NCBI RefSeq assembly: GCF_030063185.1
Contig: NZ_JASISP010000029.1
Location: 1-34,333 of the forward strand
Source: Arthrobacter sp. H35-D1
GTDB lineage: Bacteria > Actinomycetota > Actinomycetes > Actinomycetales > Micrococcaceae
Length of the DNA: 34,333 nucleotides
Reading direction: 5' to 3'
Positions 14,817 to 22,344 of this stretch are shown here, in pieces. Made by a program: the position numbers and the translations under genes. Every line of letters begins with the position of its first letter. Within the stretch, counting starts at the first letter, position 1. Under the pieces are notes generated by a model. It did not search any database. It saw nothing but the letters and a program-made list of their open reading frames with translations, and was not told the origin of the DNA.

Positions 14817-15554
14817 TCAGACACGCCGTGTAGCGCGAGGGATGTGGGTGTTGCCGTGGCGATCTTTGTTGGCTACTGAACGGGATCCGAGGAGACCTCC
14901 GGCTGCTGCTACGAGGCTGCCGAGCAGCAGAGCCCAGAAGCCGGTAGTGGCGCCCTTCTGGGCTGCATCGGCTGCGTCATCAGCGATTTGCTTGGCCTGG
15001 TCTTGGTACTGCTTGACTGTCTGACCCGCCTGATCAAGCTGTTCCTGGGTGGGGGTAGGAACTTTATCGCCGGGCTGGACCTGAACGGATTGACCCAAAC
15101 CTTCGGTCACTGTGCCCAAGACACCGCCAACGGTGCCGACAGCACCAAGGGCAATCATGGTGATCAGCACAACGGCTGCCACGACGGACCCTGCCCATGT
15201 GAGGAAGCCGTGCAGGAAGCCTGCACGTACTGCCAACGCTCCAGCGATTGCGCCGCCAACGAAGAGACCGAGCGCCAAGCCGAGGATGGTCATGACCGTG
15301 GCCCCGGTAGAGGAACCATCAAGGCCGAAAGAAGCAGTAGCCAGAGCGAAAAGGAAGACAATGGCCAAGAAGGTCACGATTCCTGCGAAGATAGCTCCCC
15401 AAGAAACATTGCGTACATTCTCGGAACGGTCGTTACCGACGAAAGTCTCTTTCCACGACAGGTTATCGTCCTGAACTCCGGTGGTGTTGGTATCAGCAGC
15501 GGCATGGCTGACGTTAGTGCCTACCGGCGGCGTCGAGTGAGGTGTGCTGGACAT
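14817..15554 (-). CDS. Predicted polytopic membrane protein
   Basis: This 245-residue protein has a polar N-terminus (about 50 residues). It then has hydrophobic segments WGAIFAGIVTFLAIVFLFAL, VMTILGLALGLFVGGAIAGA, LTWAGSVVAAVVLITMIALG and a C-terminal WALLLGSLVAAAGGLLGSR. Between the last two lies a charged, glutamine- and alanine-rich stretch (TPTQEQLDQAGQTVKQYQDQ) likely helical outside the bilayer. Small-residue packing (G/A rich) is marked. ATG 15554 is preceded by GGGAGCC only. It resembles unnamed actinobacterial membrane proteins found near stress genes; function unknown. It ends at its own strong terminator. Confidence 0.75.
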   Translation of the reverse strand: MSSTPHSTPPVGTNVSHAAADTNTTGVQDDNLSWKETFVGNDRSENVRNVSWGAIFAGIVTFLAIVFLFALATASFGLDGSSTGATVMTILGLALGLFVGGAIAGALAVRAGFLHGFLTWAGSVVAAVVLITMIALGAVGTVGGVLGTVTEGLGQSVQVQPGDKVPTPTQEQLDQAGQTVKQYQDQAKQIADDAADAAQKGATTGFWALLLGSLVAAAGGLLGSRSVANKDRHGNTHIPRATRRV

Positions 15555-15679
15555 AATGGGCTCCCAATTTTTGAGGTCGTGTCAGGCGATGCGTCCAGAC
15601 ACGCTGAGTCTTACCGTACCGGGGTCTTGGTAGTAATGGAACAGAATTACACGATAGGCCGCTCAATGGCCCGATGACT

Positions 15680-15769
15680 CTAGTGTTGTCGCGACGGGGG
15701 GGGGTCCGCCGTGGCGCTGATCCGCTCAGCGGCGGCGTAGACGCGCTTCTTCACTGGCTGTTCTGCCAC
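15680..15769 (-). pseudogene. KfrA-like N-terminal fragment (plasmid DNA-binding protein)
   Basis: From GTG 15769, behind AGGAGA, the minus strand reads AEQPVKKRVYAAAERISATA followed by DPP. This is the start of the KfrA N-terminal helix-turn-helix domain (consensus V-AAADAL-A-G-DPT-A-VR). The frame breaks at a run of nine C (15696-15704): without one C it continues VATTLES, otherwise it stops at 15680-15682. The rest of the DNA-binding domain and the long coiled coil of KfrA are absent. KfrA proteins regulate plasmid genes and often bind repeats next to their own start, as seen at 15787-15819. Confidence 0.5.
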
Positions 15770-15786
15770 AGCAACTCTCCTAAAGT

Positions 15787-15819
15787 AGTAATCGTAGTAA
15801 TACTCCTACTATGATTACT
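15787..15819. promoter_or_regulatory. Palindromic operator-like repeat upstream of the KfrA fragment
   Basis: Arms AGTAATCGTAGTA (15787-15799) and TACTATGATTACT (15807-15819) pair at 12 of 13 positions around a 7-base centre. The motif TAGTAAT also recurs directly inside. It lies just upstream of the KfrA-like start, the usual place for a KfrA autoregulatory operator. Confidence 0.55.
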
Positions 15820-15960
15820 GATTGCGTCACCCCGTCACTCGCGGCCTCGGATGCGCTGCGGCAGGCATGCGCCCCCGCCACCGTCCCGGCCATCGACATG
15901 ACAGGCATCCACACCGCAGCTGGAAACCAGCCAACGCATGAATACAATCCACACAAATAG
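15811..15960 (+). CDS. Possible 49-residue ORF divergent from the KfrA fragment
   Basis: ATG 15811 opens MITDCVTPSLAASDALRQAC and runs to TAG 15958-15960, ten bases before the IS630 left end. No ribosome binding site is visible and the start lies inside the palindromic repeat. Codon use looks coding-like, with GC-rich third positions. I do not recognise a family. It may be the truncated start of a gene cut by the IS630 insertion or a chance frame. Confidence 0.25.
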   Translation: MITDCVTPSLAASDALRQACAPATVPAIDMTGIHTAAGNQPTHEYNPHK

Positions 15961-15970
15961 CGATCACTAC

Positions 15971-17109
15971 TAATGTCCTGCACCTGAAATTCTTTCAATA
16001 AGTGTAAGAATTGGTGCATGGCACGCACCGGACGACCCACGGCCGAATTGAACCTCTCTGATGAAGAGCGCGAGCAGCTGTCGCGATGGACCCGCAGGCG
16101 CAAGACCGCCCAAGCGCTGGCACTGCGTTCGCGGATCGTACTGGCCTGCGCTGAGGGGATGGCAAACAAGGACGTCGCCACCCTGGTCGGGTGCTCGGCC
16201 CCGACGGTGACGAAGTGGCGCTCACGGTTTCTGCAGCACCGTCTGGATGGGCTCAGCGATGATCCACGCCCGGGGCGACCGGCAACGATCACCACCGAGC
16301 AGGTCGAAGATATCGTCGTCGCCACCTTGGAAAGCACTCCGGAAAACGCGACCCATTGGTCCCGGGCCAAGATGGCCGAACGCGCCGGATTGTCAAAGTC
16401 CACCATCGGGCGGGTCTGGAAGGCCTTTGGCCTGACGCCCCACCGCACCGACAGGTTCAAACTTTCCAACGACCCGTTCTTCGTGGAGAAGGTCTACGAC
16501 ATCGTGGGCCTGTACCTGAACCCGCCCGAATCCGCGGTGGTCCTCAGCGTCGATGAAAAATCTCAGGTCCAGGCCCTGTCCCGGTCACAACCGGCCTTCG
16601 GCGATGATGCCGGGCATGCCCGAGAAGCGCACCCATGACTATGCACGGCATGGCACCACAAGCCTGTTCGCGGCAATGAACGTCTCTGATGGGACCGTGA
16701 TCGCCTCCACCTGCCGCTTGCACCGGGCCGTGGAGTTCAAGAAGTTCCTGACCAAGATCGATGCGCAGGTCCCGGCGGACCTGGACGTGCATATCGTCTG
16801 CGACAACTACGGGACACCCAAGAGTCCAACCATTGTCTCGTGGCTTGCCAAGCACCCGCGGTTCACGATGCACTTCACCCCTACGTACTCGTCCTGGATC
16901 AATCAGGTCGAGCGGCTGTTTGCCGAAGTGACCCGGGAACTACTCCAGCGCAGCGACCACAGGAACGTACAGACGCTGGAGAAAGACCTGCGCAACTGGG
17001 CCAAGGGATGGAACGAGAATCCCAAGCCGTTTATCTGCACGAAGACCGCCGAAGACATCCTCGAATCACTGGGAAGACTACTAAAACGAATTAACGGCGC
17101 GGGACACTA
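15971..17109 (+). mobile_element. IS630-family insertion sequence
   Basis: Imperfect terminal inverted repeats are visible. After TA at 15971 the left end reads ATGTCCTGCACCTGAAATTC, and inverted from 17107 the right end reads GTGTCCCGCGCCGTTAATTC. Both are bordered by TA (15971-15972, 17108-17109), the duplicated target typical of IS630/Tc1 elements. One transposase gene, frameshifted, fills the element. Confidence 0.85.
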
Positions 17110-17110
17110 G
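16018..17110 (+). pseudogene. IS630-family transposase with a frameshift
   Basis: The first frame (16018-16638) gives RRKTAQALALRSRIVLACAE, a helix-turn-helix with VGCSAPTVTKWRSRF, a second one (LSKSTIGRVWKAFGL), and VVLSVDEKSQ with the first catalytic aspartate. It loses the frame near 16598-16604. The next frame continues MMPGMPEKRTHDYARHGTTS, HIVCDNYGTPKS with the second aspartate, and YSSWINQVERLFAEVTRE with the glutamate, ending at 17110. The DDE triad is intact but in two frames. One surplus base in TTCGGCGATGATG explains it. Programmed frameshifting is known in some IS630 members, but no slippery run is seen here, so mutation is likelier. Confidence 0.85.
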
Positions 17111-17269
17111 GATGGGAGATGTGGTGGCAGATTCTCCCGGGGGGGTCGTCAGCAAAATCCCCCAGACGAACCCCGTGGCCACGTCTACTCCCAGCCGACC
17201 GGCCACGGCCACGGCGTGCGGGAGTCTCTGAACAAGATTCAAAAGATCATCAAGGAGATGAATCCATGA
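17111..17269 (+). pseudogene. C-terminal fragment of an unknown protein
   Basis: A frame open from the IS630 right end reads GHVYSQPTGHGHGVRESLNK and IQKIIKEMNP, stopping at TGA 17267-17269. That stop overlaps the next gene's start as ATGA. The ending looks like a genuine coding sequence translationally coupled to the DksA-like gene. The upstream part was probably removed by the IS630 insertion. I do not recognise the family. Confidence 0.35.
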
Positions 17270-17610
17270 CCCAAGCCGAGCAACAGCGAGCACTCCTGAA
17301 CGATCACCTAGAGCGCGTACAGGCCCGAGTACACAAACTCGAAGCTGACCTCACCGCTGTGGTTCGTACCCGGCGCAACCAGTCCGACGATGATGAACAC
17401 GATCCCGAAGGTGAAACCCTCTCTTCCCTTTGGTCCATGCAGGCAGGCCTCCTTGAAGCCGCACGTGCAGATGCCAGTCAGGCCAAAGACGCGATGCAGC
17501 GCCTCGAGGCAGGCGCCTACGGCATCTGCATCTCCTGTCTCGAGCCCATCCCCATCGGCCAGCTCGAAGTACGCCCCTTTCGAGAACGCTGCGTGCCATG
17601 CACAAGCTAA
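17266..17610 (+). CDS. DksA/TraR-type zinc-finger protein
   Basis: This 114-residue protein has an N-terminal coiled-coil helix (RALLNDHLERVQARVHKLEA) and a C-terminal C4 zinc finger with CISC and CVPC separated by a 17-residue loop. The motif GAYGICISCLEPIPIGQLEV is the TraR/DksA signature. DksA-type proteins enter the secondary channel of RNA polymerase and change promoter use in stress. The acidic loop DDDEHDPEG between helices is where DksA carries its tip aspartates. ATG 17266 has AAGGAG at 17252-17257. Confidence 0.85.
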   Translation: MTQAEQQRALLNDHLERVQARVHKLEADLTAVVRTRRNQSDDDEHDPEGETLSSLWSMQAGLLEAARADASQAKDAMQRLEAGAYGICISCLEPIPIGQLEVRPFRERCVPCTS

Positions 17611-17835
17611 ACACCCACCCCTGCCCGGACACGCGGATAGGGGGTTGAATGGTAACCGTGCAGCCGTTGGCGGTAAGGACCGGTATTCGTTGTGCTTTCA
17701 GGGCAGAAGCTATGTGGCTAGCCCTGCTCTAGCCTCTCGCAACTCGTCCGAGTGTTGCTGAATTGTTGCCCTGATTTTGTGGTGGCTTTTGATCCACGAA
17801 TCGCTTCCTTCTCCGCGCGATTACAGGTTCGCCGG

Positions 17836-17869
17836 GGGTCTATCGCAAACCAGCGATTGCGATAGACCC
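17836..17869. repeat. Perfect 13-bp hairpin
   Basis: GGGTCTATCGCAA (17836-17848) pairs perfectly with 17857-17869 around an 8-base loop. No T tract follows on either strand, so a terminator is not obvious. It could be a recombination or protein-binding site. Confidence 0.5.
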
Positions 17870-18255
17870 AGCAGGCTTAGCGCCAGCCACTGTTCGGTTA
17901 CTACTCGACCGCCGACTCCCCCAGCAGTCACTATGGGCACTAAAACGGGGTCGCTTGTGAATTCGGACAATATCTAGAGGGGCATAGCGGGAAGCTTGGC
18001 GTTCTCACTGTTCATGAGACATCGAACAGGGCTTTGCACTTCCGGAGCTGATGAAGGAAATGCCGGCAGAACCTTCCACGCCGCTGCGTTGTTGGTGCAG
18101 GATTAGCTCATATGTGGACGATTCGTCATTGCAAGGGCTTTTGCTCAACCGGTCTTTACATGGTGGAGTTCCGGTCCGTGAGTGCGGCAACGGCACGAGC
18201 CTAACTTTGGCTGGTATGCGTCAATATCAACAGTTCGGCGTGGAAAGGGGCTGCA

Positions 18256-18295
18256 CCCAGCCAGCGGCATCCGTGGCTTGCGGGGCTGGGTTTTT
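18256..18295 (+). terminator. Intrinsic terminator candidate
   Basis: CCCAGCC (18256-18262) pairs with GGCTGGG (18284-18290), with a second partly paired inner segment, and is followed by TTTTT (18291-18295). No gene is recognised directly upstream on the plus strand, which leaves room for an unrecognised small transcript. Confidence 0.5.
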
Positions 18296-18434
18296 AAGCT
18301 CTCTGCACCCTACCGCCCTTGACTTAGGTGGACACTGCTCCTCTCCACAGTGGAGGGCACGTTGGCAGGCTCCGCGGGGGCTCGCTTCATACCCGAAATC
18401 GAGACTAGGCGGTGTTTCCCCCCCCATTCGATAC

Positions 18435-18761
18435 TCATGTTGTCTTCCTACGGACTAAGACGAGCACCAGTACAATTCCGCCGATCAGTGCCAGAGCTGA
18501 GGAGAGGACGGCTGCTTGGATGCCCAGTGTGCCATTCTGGACCCGCACCCACGCCAACCTAAAATCGTCAGCTAACACAAAGCCCCTGTTTTCTGCTTGT
18601 TTACAAACTTGACCCCATTGGAGCTTGGCTTGCTTTTTGATGTTCAGCCGAGCACTGAATTCAACGACAGTTGCTCTGAGTTCCACCTGGCGCCTAGCAA
18701 GCCTTTCTTCAATCTGCACTGGCTCGGTGCCGGGCATTTTATCGTGCTCAGGGCTAGTCAT
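18435..18761 (-). CDS. DUF3618 family protein with one membrane helix
   Basis: This 108-residue protein opens with a charged stretch and the DUF3618 motif IEERLARRQVELRATVVEFS, predicted as a long helix. It ends in a single membrane segment (AALVSS-like region, LALIGGIVLVLVLV) followed by RRKTT. The basic tail predicts a cytoplasmic C-terminus. ATG 18761 has AAGGAGA upstream. DUF3618 proteins often sit next to holin-like DUF1469 and YihY genes in actinobacteria, as here. No molecular function is known. Confidence 0.7.
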   Translation of the reverse strand: MTSPEHDKMPGTEPVQIEERLARRQVELRATVVEFSARLNIKKQAKLQWGQVCKQAENRGFVLADDFRLAWVRVQNGTLGIQAAVLSSALALIGGIVLVLVLVRRKTT

Positions 18762-18795
18762 GGGCGGTGTTCTCCTTGAATTCTGTGGCGGGCTC

Positions 18796-18960
18796 CTACA
18801 CGATGATCATGGCCCGTTCGGATTTCAGCGATCCTGCAGCCACGACTTGCTTCTTTCCCACCAATGACACGATGCCGACACTGTCGGTCGGCACTACTGC
18901 TAACGACAGTACGGCCAGAGCAAAGAAAGCAAGGAGACAGCTAGCGCCGACCCTGAGCAC
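18796..18960 (-). CDS. Possible 54-residue membrane peptide
   Basis: GTG 18960 opens LRVGASCLLAFFALAVLSLA, one membrane helix or signal anchor, then VVPTDSVGIVSLVGKKQVVA and a short polar end at TAG 18796-18798. It lies 34 bases upstream of the DUF3618 gene on the same strand and could share its transcript. The ribosome binding site is poor: GAGGAG is about 17 bases from the GTG. Codon use and the membrane segment argue for a gene; the weak start argues against. Confidence 0.4.
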   Translation of the reverse strand: MLRVGASCLLAFFALAVLSLAVVPTDSVGIVSLVGKKQVVAAGSLKSERAMIIV

Positions 18961-19001
18961 TATCAGGACCCGGTCCGCTCCTCAATGGAAACTCATTTAG
19001 C

Positions 19002-20111
19002 TCAGGTGTTTTCTGGGGAGTGGTTGTTGCTGTGTTGGTCGGGGTCGTTGTTGTGTTGTTGGCGTAGCTCGCGACCGTGGCGGATTTCTTCTTCTTCTTT
19101 GGTTTGGAGTTTGTCGCTTTTTTTGGTGTCTCGTGGTGGTAGTTGGATCGTTTCCTCGGCTTTGATGCCGGCTTGGAGTTGGCGTCCACGTTCGACTTCG
19201 GCGTCGAATTCGGCGCCGAATAGCAGTGACAGATTCAAGATCCAGAGCCAGAGCAGTGCGATGATTACCCCGCCGATTGCGCCGTACGTTTTGTTGTAAC
19301 TGCTGAAGTTGGCGACGTAGAGACCGAATGCCAGCGATGCGAGCAGGAACACCACTAGTGCGATCGCTGAGCCTAGGCTCATCCAACGGAATTTGGGTTG
19401 TTTCACATTGGGTGTGGCGTAGTAGAGGACTGCTATTGCCACGATGATGAGCACGAGCATGACTGGCCATTTGGCGATGTTCCATACACTCAGGAAAGTT
19501 CCTCCGAGCCCGATGATATTCCCGACGGACTCTGCTACCGGCCCGCTGAGCACGAGCATCGCGGCCAGCACGACGACGATCAACAGGTTGACGACGGTGA
19601 CCACCAGCATCGTGCCACGGAACTTGATGAAGGCCCGGCCCTCGTCGATTTCGTATACCCGGTTCATGGCCCGGCCGAAGGCGGCCACGTACCCGGAAGC
19701 GGACCAGATGGCGGTGAGAAGACCGATAACCAGGGCCAGGCCGGCGTTGGACGAGCTCACAAGTCCCTCGACAACGGGGCGGATGGTATCCACAGTTTGG
19801 CTTGGTGCGATGTTCTGGATGATATCTAGCAGCGCGGAAGTGGTCTTTTCGGCCTGTCCAAATAATCCCAATAGGGATACCAGAGCCAAAAGGGCCGGAA
19901 AAATTGACAGCACAGCATAGTAGGTCAGACCGGCGGCGAGGTCCGTGCACTGGTCCTTGGTGAACTCGCGCAGTGTTTTCTTGGCGACGTATTTCCACGA
20001 CGCTTTGCTGACGTCTGTGGGATTGTCTGGTTTGCGCATATCCTCAGGCGCAGGGGCCGTGCGGGCCTTGGCGGTGCTGCTCTTGCTGGTTTCAGCGTTG
20101 TTCTCGGACAT
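19002..20111 (-). CDS. YihY/virulence factor BrkB family membrane protein
   Basis: This 369-residue protein belongs to the family once misnamed ribonuclease BN. The start 20111 (MSENNAETSKSS) has AAAGGATGG upstream and is preferred to 20138. After a polar 45-residue N-terminus come the family motif TDLAAGLTYYAVLSIFPALL, then WSASGYVAAFGRAMNRVYEI, and further membrane segments (VVNLLIVVVLAAMLVLSG, VMLVLIIVAIAVLYYATPNV, AIALVVFLLASLAFGLYV, YGAIGGVIIALLWLWILNLS), six in all. The ending AEFDAEVERGRQL is the family signature. A long hydrophilic histidine- and asparagine-rich tail follows. The substrate is not known. Confidence 0.92.
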   Translation of the reverse strand: MSENNAETSKSSTAKARTAPAPEDMRKPDNPTDVSKASWKYVAKKTLREFTKDQCTDLAAGLTYYAVLSIFPALLALVSLLGLFGQAEKTTSALLDIIQNIAPSQTVDTIRPVVEGLVSSSNAGLALVIGLLTAIWSASGYVAAFGRAMNRVYEIDEGRAFIKFRGTMLVVTVVNLLIVVVLAAMLVLSGPVAESVGNIIGLGGTFLSVWNIAKWPVMLVLIIVAIAVLYYATPNVKQPKFRWMSLGSAIALVVFLLASLAFGLYVANFSSYNKTYGAIGGVIIALLWLWILNLSLLFGAEFDAEVERGRQLQAGIKAEETIQLPPRDTKKSDKLQTKEEEEIRHGRELRQQHNNDPDQHSNNHSPENT

Positions 20112-20140
20112 GGGTCCATCCTTTAGGGTTAAGTGCAATA

Positions 20141-20177
20141 GGCCGGCCTTTCCCTGGAAAGTCAGGGAGGGCCGGCC
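20141..20177 (-). terminator. GC-rich hairpin behind the DUF3618/LEA-like gene
   Basis: GGCCGGCCTTTCCCTG (20141-20156) pairs with CAGGGAGGGCCGGCC (20163-20177), with one extra T in the left arm, around a 6-base loop. It separates the three-gene minus-strand unit from the YihY gene. No T tract follows, so it may stabilise mRNA or act as a factor-assisted terminator. Confidence 0.6.
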
Positions 20178-20188
20178 GGTTGCGGTAC

Positions 20189-20752
20189 TCAGCTTTGCTG
20201 GACGTTGTCCTTGGCGTCGGCGGCCCGGCCCTTGACATCAGCAACAGCGTCTTGGCCTTCGTCCTTGACATGTTCAGTGGCGTCAGTGGCGGTGGCTTTG
20301 ACGTTCTCTATCGCTTCTTGGGCTGGTTCCTTGAGTCCTTCGGCCAGTTCCTTAGCGGTCTCTGTCACATCTTTGGTGAGCGGTTCGGCAGCGGTCTTCA
20401 GGGCGTCTGCGGCTTCGCGTTCCTTCTCGCTGGCCGGAATCAGGGATGACAGGAGCAGCCCGGCGCCGAAGGCGATCAGTCCGGCAGCGAGCGGGTTTCC
20501 TTGCGCTTTAGCCTTCACTTGAGCCGGTGCGTCCCCGATCCCAGCACCTGCCTCGCTTAGGTTCCCGCCGGAGTGGTCGCTGGCTCCCATGACCTTGTCC
20601 TTGACTCCGAATACGGCATCTTTAACTTTCTCAGTCTGCCGTTGCACGATGTGCGACGGGGTGACTTTGTCCGCCACCGCGTCAACATTGGTACCGAGCC
20701 GTGCGCGGGTCGCTTCGATATCGGCTCGGATGGCATCCGGGTTTTCACTCAT
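20189..20752 (-). CDS. DUF3618 protein with LEA-like repeats
   Basis: This 187-residue protein opens with the DUF3618 signature (NPDAIRADIEATRARLGTNV, DAVADKVTPSHIVQRQ). It has one glycine-rich membrane segment (LAAGLIAFGAGLLLSSLIPA). After it come imperfect 11-residue repeats rich in A, E, K, D and T (TETAKELAEGLKEPAQEAIE, NVKATATDATEHVKDEGQDA) like group 3 LEA proteins, which form amphipathic helices that protect membranes or proteins on drying. ATG 20752 has GAGGAAAA upstream. It lies 17 bases after the holin-like gene and is probably cotranscribed with it. Confidence 0.8.
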   Translation of the reverse strand: MSENPDAIRADIEATRARLGTNVDAVADKVTPSHIVQRQTEKVKDAVFGVKDKVMGASDHSGGNLSEAGAGIGDAPAQVKAKAQGNPLAAGLIAFGAGLLLSSLIPASEKEREAADALKTAAEPLTKDVTETAKELAEGLKEPAQEAIENVKATATDATEHVKDEGQDAVADVKGRAADAKDNVQQS

Positions 20753-20769
20753 CGTTTTTCCTCGCTGAT

Positions 20770-21183
20770 CTACGAATTGGGTTTGAGGGTAGGAGGGATT
20801 TCCTGCAGGGTCTGCCCCGTTTGGGGAAGACCCTTGATGGATTTGAGTTCCTTCCGGCCAAGCATGGCCAGAACAGCTGCAATGATTCCCCAAAGGATCG
20901 CTACAGCAACAGCAGACCAGCCCAGTCCGATTAGGTATCCGAGGGCCCACCAAAGAGCCAGCGACAAAAAAATGAGGACGAAATGACCGGCGACTCCGGC
21001 TCCGGCCAGCATGCCGCTGCCCTTCCCGGCCCGAGTGGCTGATTCCTTGAGCTCAACTTTGGCCAGCTCGACTTCCTGGCGCATCAGGGTGGAAATGTCT
21101 TGGGTGACCTCGCCAAGAAGTTCACCCAAGGACGAAGATTCCGCTTTGGAGTGGGCCCCGGTGTTCGGTATTTCGCTGCTCAT
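20770..21183 (-). CDS. Actinobacterial holin-like membrane protein (DUF1469/Holin-X type)
   Basis: This 137-residue protein has the family motif LLGEVTQDISTLMRQEVELA followed by KVELKESATRAGKGSGM and two membrane helices (GVAGHFVLIFLSLALWWALG and WSAVAVAILWGIIAAVLAML), then a short basic tail. It starts with an ATGA overlap with the gene upstream, so the two are translationally coupled. Despite the holin name, chromosomal members are not known to lyse cells; they are thought to act in envelope maintenance. Confidence 0.88.
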   Translation of the reverse strand: MSSEIPNTGAHSKAESSSLGELLGEVTQDISTLMRQEVELAKVELKESATRAGKGSGMLAGAGVAGHFVLIFLSLALWWALGYLIGLGWSAVAVAILWGIIAAVLAMLGRKELKSIKGLPQTGQTLQEIPPTLKPNS

Positions 21184-22070
21184 CGATGACCACCGTCCAA
21201 GGGATCGTCACGTAGCGGATCGGCCGTTCCCAGCGGATCGGTCACGGCCGGTTCAGAACCCCACGGATGCTGTTGGCCAAGCTCTTCTTGAACGACAGCC
21301 CCAGATACGCTCGACGGGTAGGTGTCGGGCATACCCGCTGTGCTCGTGTCGGCGGTCGGCGGTTCCACAGGTACAGGCGGGACAGTCATTGCCGTATCAG
21401 GAGCCGTGGTCTTTGATACGTGCGTGTCATCGACGGACCCTGCGGAGACTTCAGCGTCGGGGGCGCCGGCACTGAGGCTGCGGCTGAGCCTTCCAGCCAG
21501 CACACCAGCACCGGCTGCCAGAAGCAGGAACGTACCAGGCTTTTGCCGGGCAAAGGACGTCACTTCAGCCAACAAGGAGCCAGGATCCCTGGCATCCAAC
21601 CACGACGCCACGGACGAGGACCGCTCAGCTGCTTGGCGCACGAGGTCTGTGGCGACACCTGGCTGATCGGAGGCAGAAACCATGGCTTGCAACTCGGTGG
21701 ATACCGAACGCAAGCCCTCTGCCACTTTTTGCTGCTGATTCGCAGCTTGGTCGGTGAGGTCGGACTTCGCCTGCGCCATCAGGTCCCGGGCGTTGGTCTT
21801 CACTTCAGCAGCGACGTTGGCTGCCTCGTCTTTGGCCGTATCCGTCACGTCTTGAGCTGCATCCTTGGCGTGGCGTGCAACTTCACCCGCTTCATCTTTA
21901 GCCGCGTCCGACTTCGAATCCGCACCCTGTCCAGAAGCCTGCGGTGTCGCGGTCGCGACCGACGGGAACGGTGAGGGCTGCCCGGGCGGGACCTGCCGTC
22001 CTGGCACGGGGTTTTGGCCAGTCTCGGGGACTTTGAGTCCCCCGTTTTCGGGCCATGAGTTCTCTGTCAT
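21180..22070 (-). CDS. LEA-like membrane-anchored protein
   Basis: This 296-residue protein has a proline-rich N-terminus (about 1-45), a region of alanine-, aspartate- and lysine-rich LEA-like repeats (AKDEAGEVARHAKDAAQDVT, DTAKDEAANVAAEVKTNARD), a helical segment (VAEGLRSVSTELQAMVSASD), one membrane segment (KPGTFLLLAAGAGVLAGRL) and a long acidic, proline- and threonine-rich tail. ATG 22070 follows GAAAGAGAG. It heads the three-gene unit with the holin-like and DUF3618 proteins. The layout suggests a membrane-tethered protectant, inferred from composition. Confidence 0.75.
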   Translation of the reverse strand: MTENSWPENGGLKVPETGQNPVPGRQVPPGQPSPFPSVATATPQASGQGADSKSDAAKDEAGEVARHAKDAAQDVTDTAKDEAANVAAEVKTNARDLMAQAKSDLTDQAANQQQKVAEGLRSVSTELQAMVSASDQPGVATDLVRQAAERSSSVASWLDARDPGSLLAEVTSFARQKPGTFLLLAAGAGVLAGRLSRSLSAGAPDAEVSAGSVDDTHVSKTTAPDTAMTVPPVPVEPPTADTSTAGMPDTYPSSVSGAVVQEELGQQHPWGSEPAVTDPLGTADPLRDDPLDGGHR

Positions 22071-22344
22071 CGTCGCTCTCTTTCAGGAAGGATCCATTGG
22101 AAAACATGAATCAACGGTCCGGATGAAAATACTAACCACGGTTACGATCTAGATGATAGGCAAAGTCCCCGCACCTCCGCAAGACATTCTTCGAAAGTCA
22201 TCCAGTAGACCATGAAAAAACAGCAAGGATGCTTGCCAAAAAGCTGCGGACCCTGCCTACAGTAGAAACCCGGCAGTAGATTGTTGGCTGCACTCACTGT
22301 CCGCCCCCATCGTTTCGGCTACCACCAGCAGAAAGGCCGCCCGC

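Larger units (their letters stand above)
17611..18434. other. Gene-poor stretch
   Basis: No convincing gene is seen in 824 bases. It contains a 13-bp hairpin (17836-17869) and a terminator-like hairpin (18256-18295). A minus-strand frame ending near 17821 (TTG start near 17970, reading SEFTSDPVLVPIVTAGGVGG) and a plus-strand frame from 18051 are possible but lack recognisable domains. The stretch may hold remnants of transferred DNA. Confidence 0.3.

Noticed and set aside
15780-16469. Minus-strand open frame of 229 codons across the IS630 left end
   Set aside because: It crosses the element boundary and is antisense to the transposase; no known motif.
18997-19998. Minus-strand open frame of 333 codons overlapping the YihY gene in another frame
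   Set aside because: Its composition is arginine- and histidine-rich without motifs, whereas the overlapping frame is a clear YihY protein.
20770-21183. Holin-like protein as evidence of a prophage
   Set aside because: No endolysin, structural or replication phage gene is nearby; this holin-like family is common in actinobacterial chromosomes.
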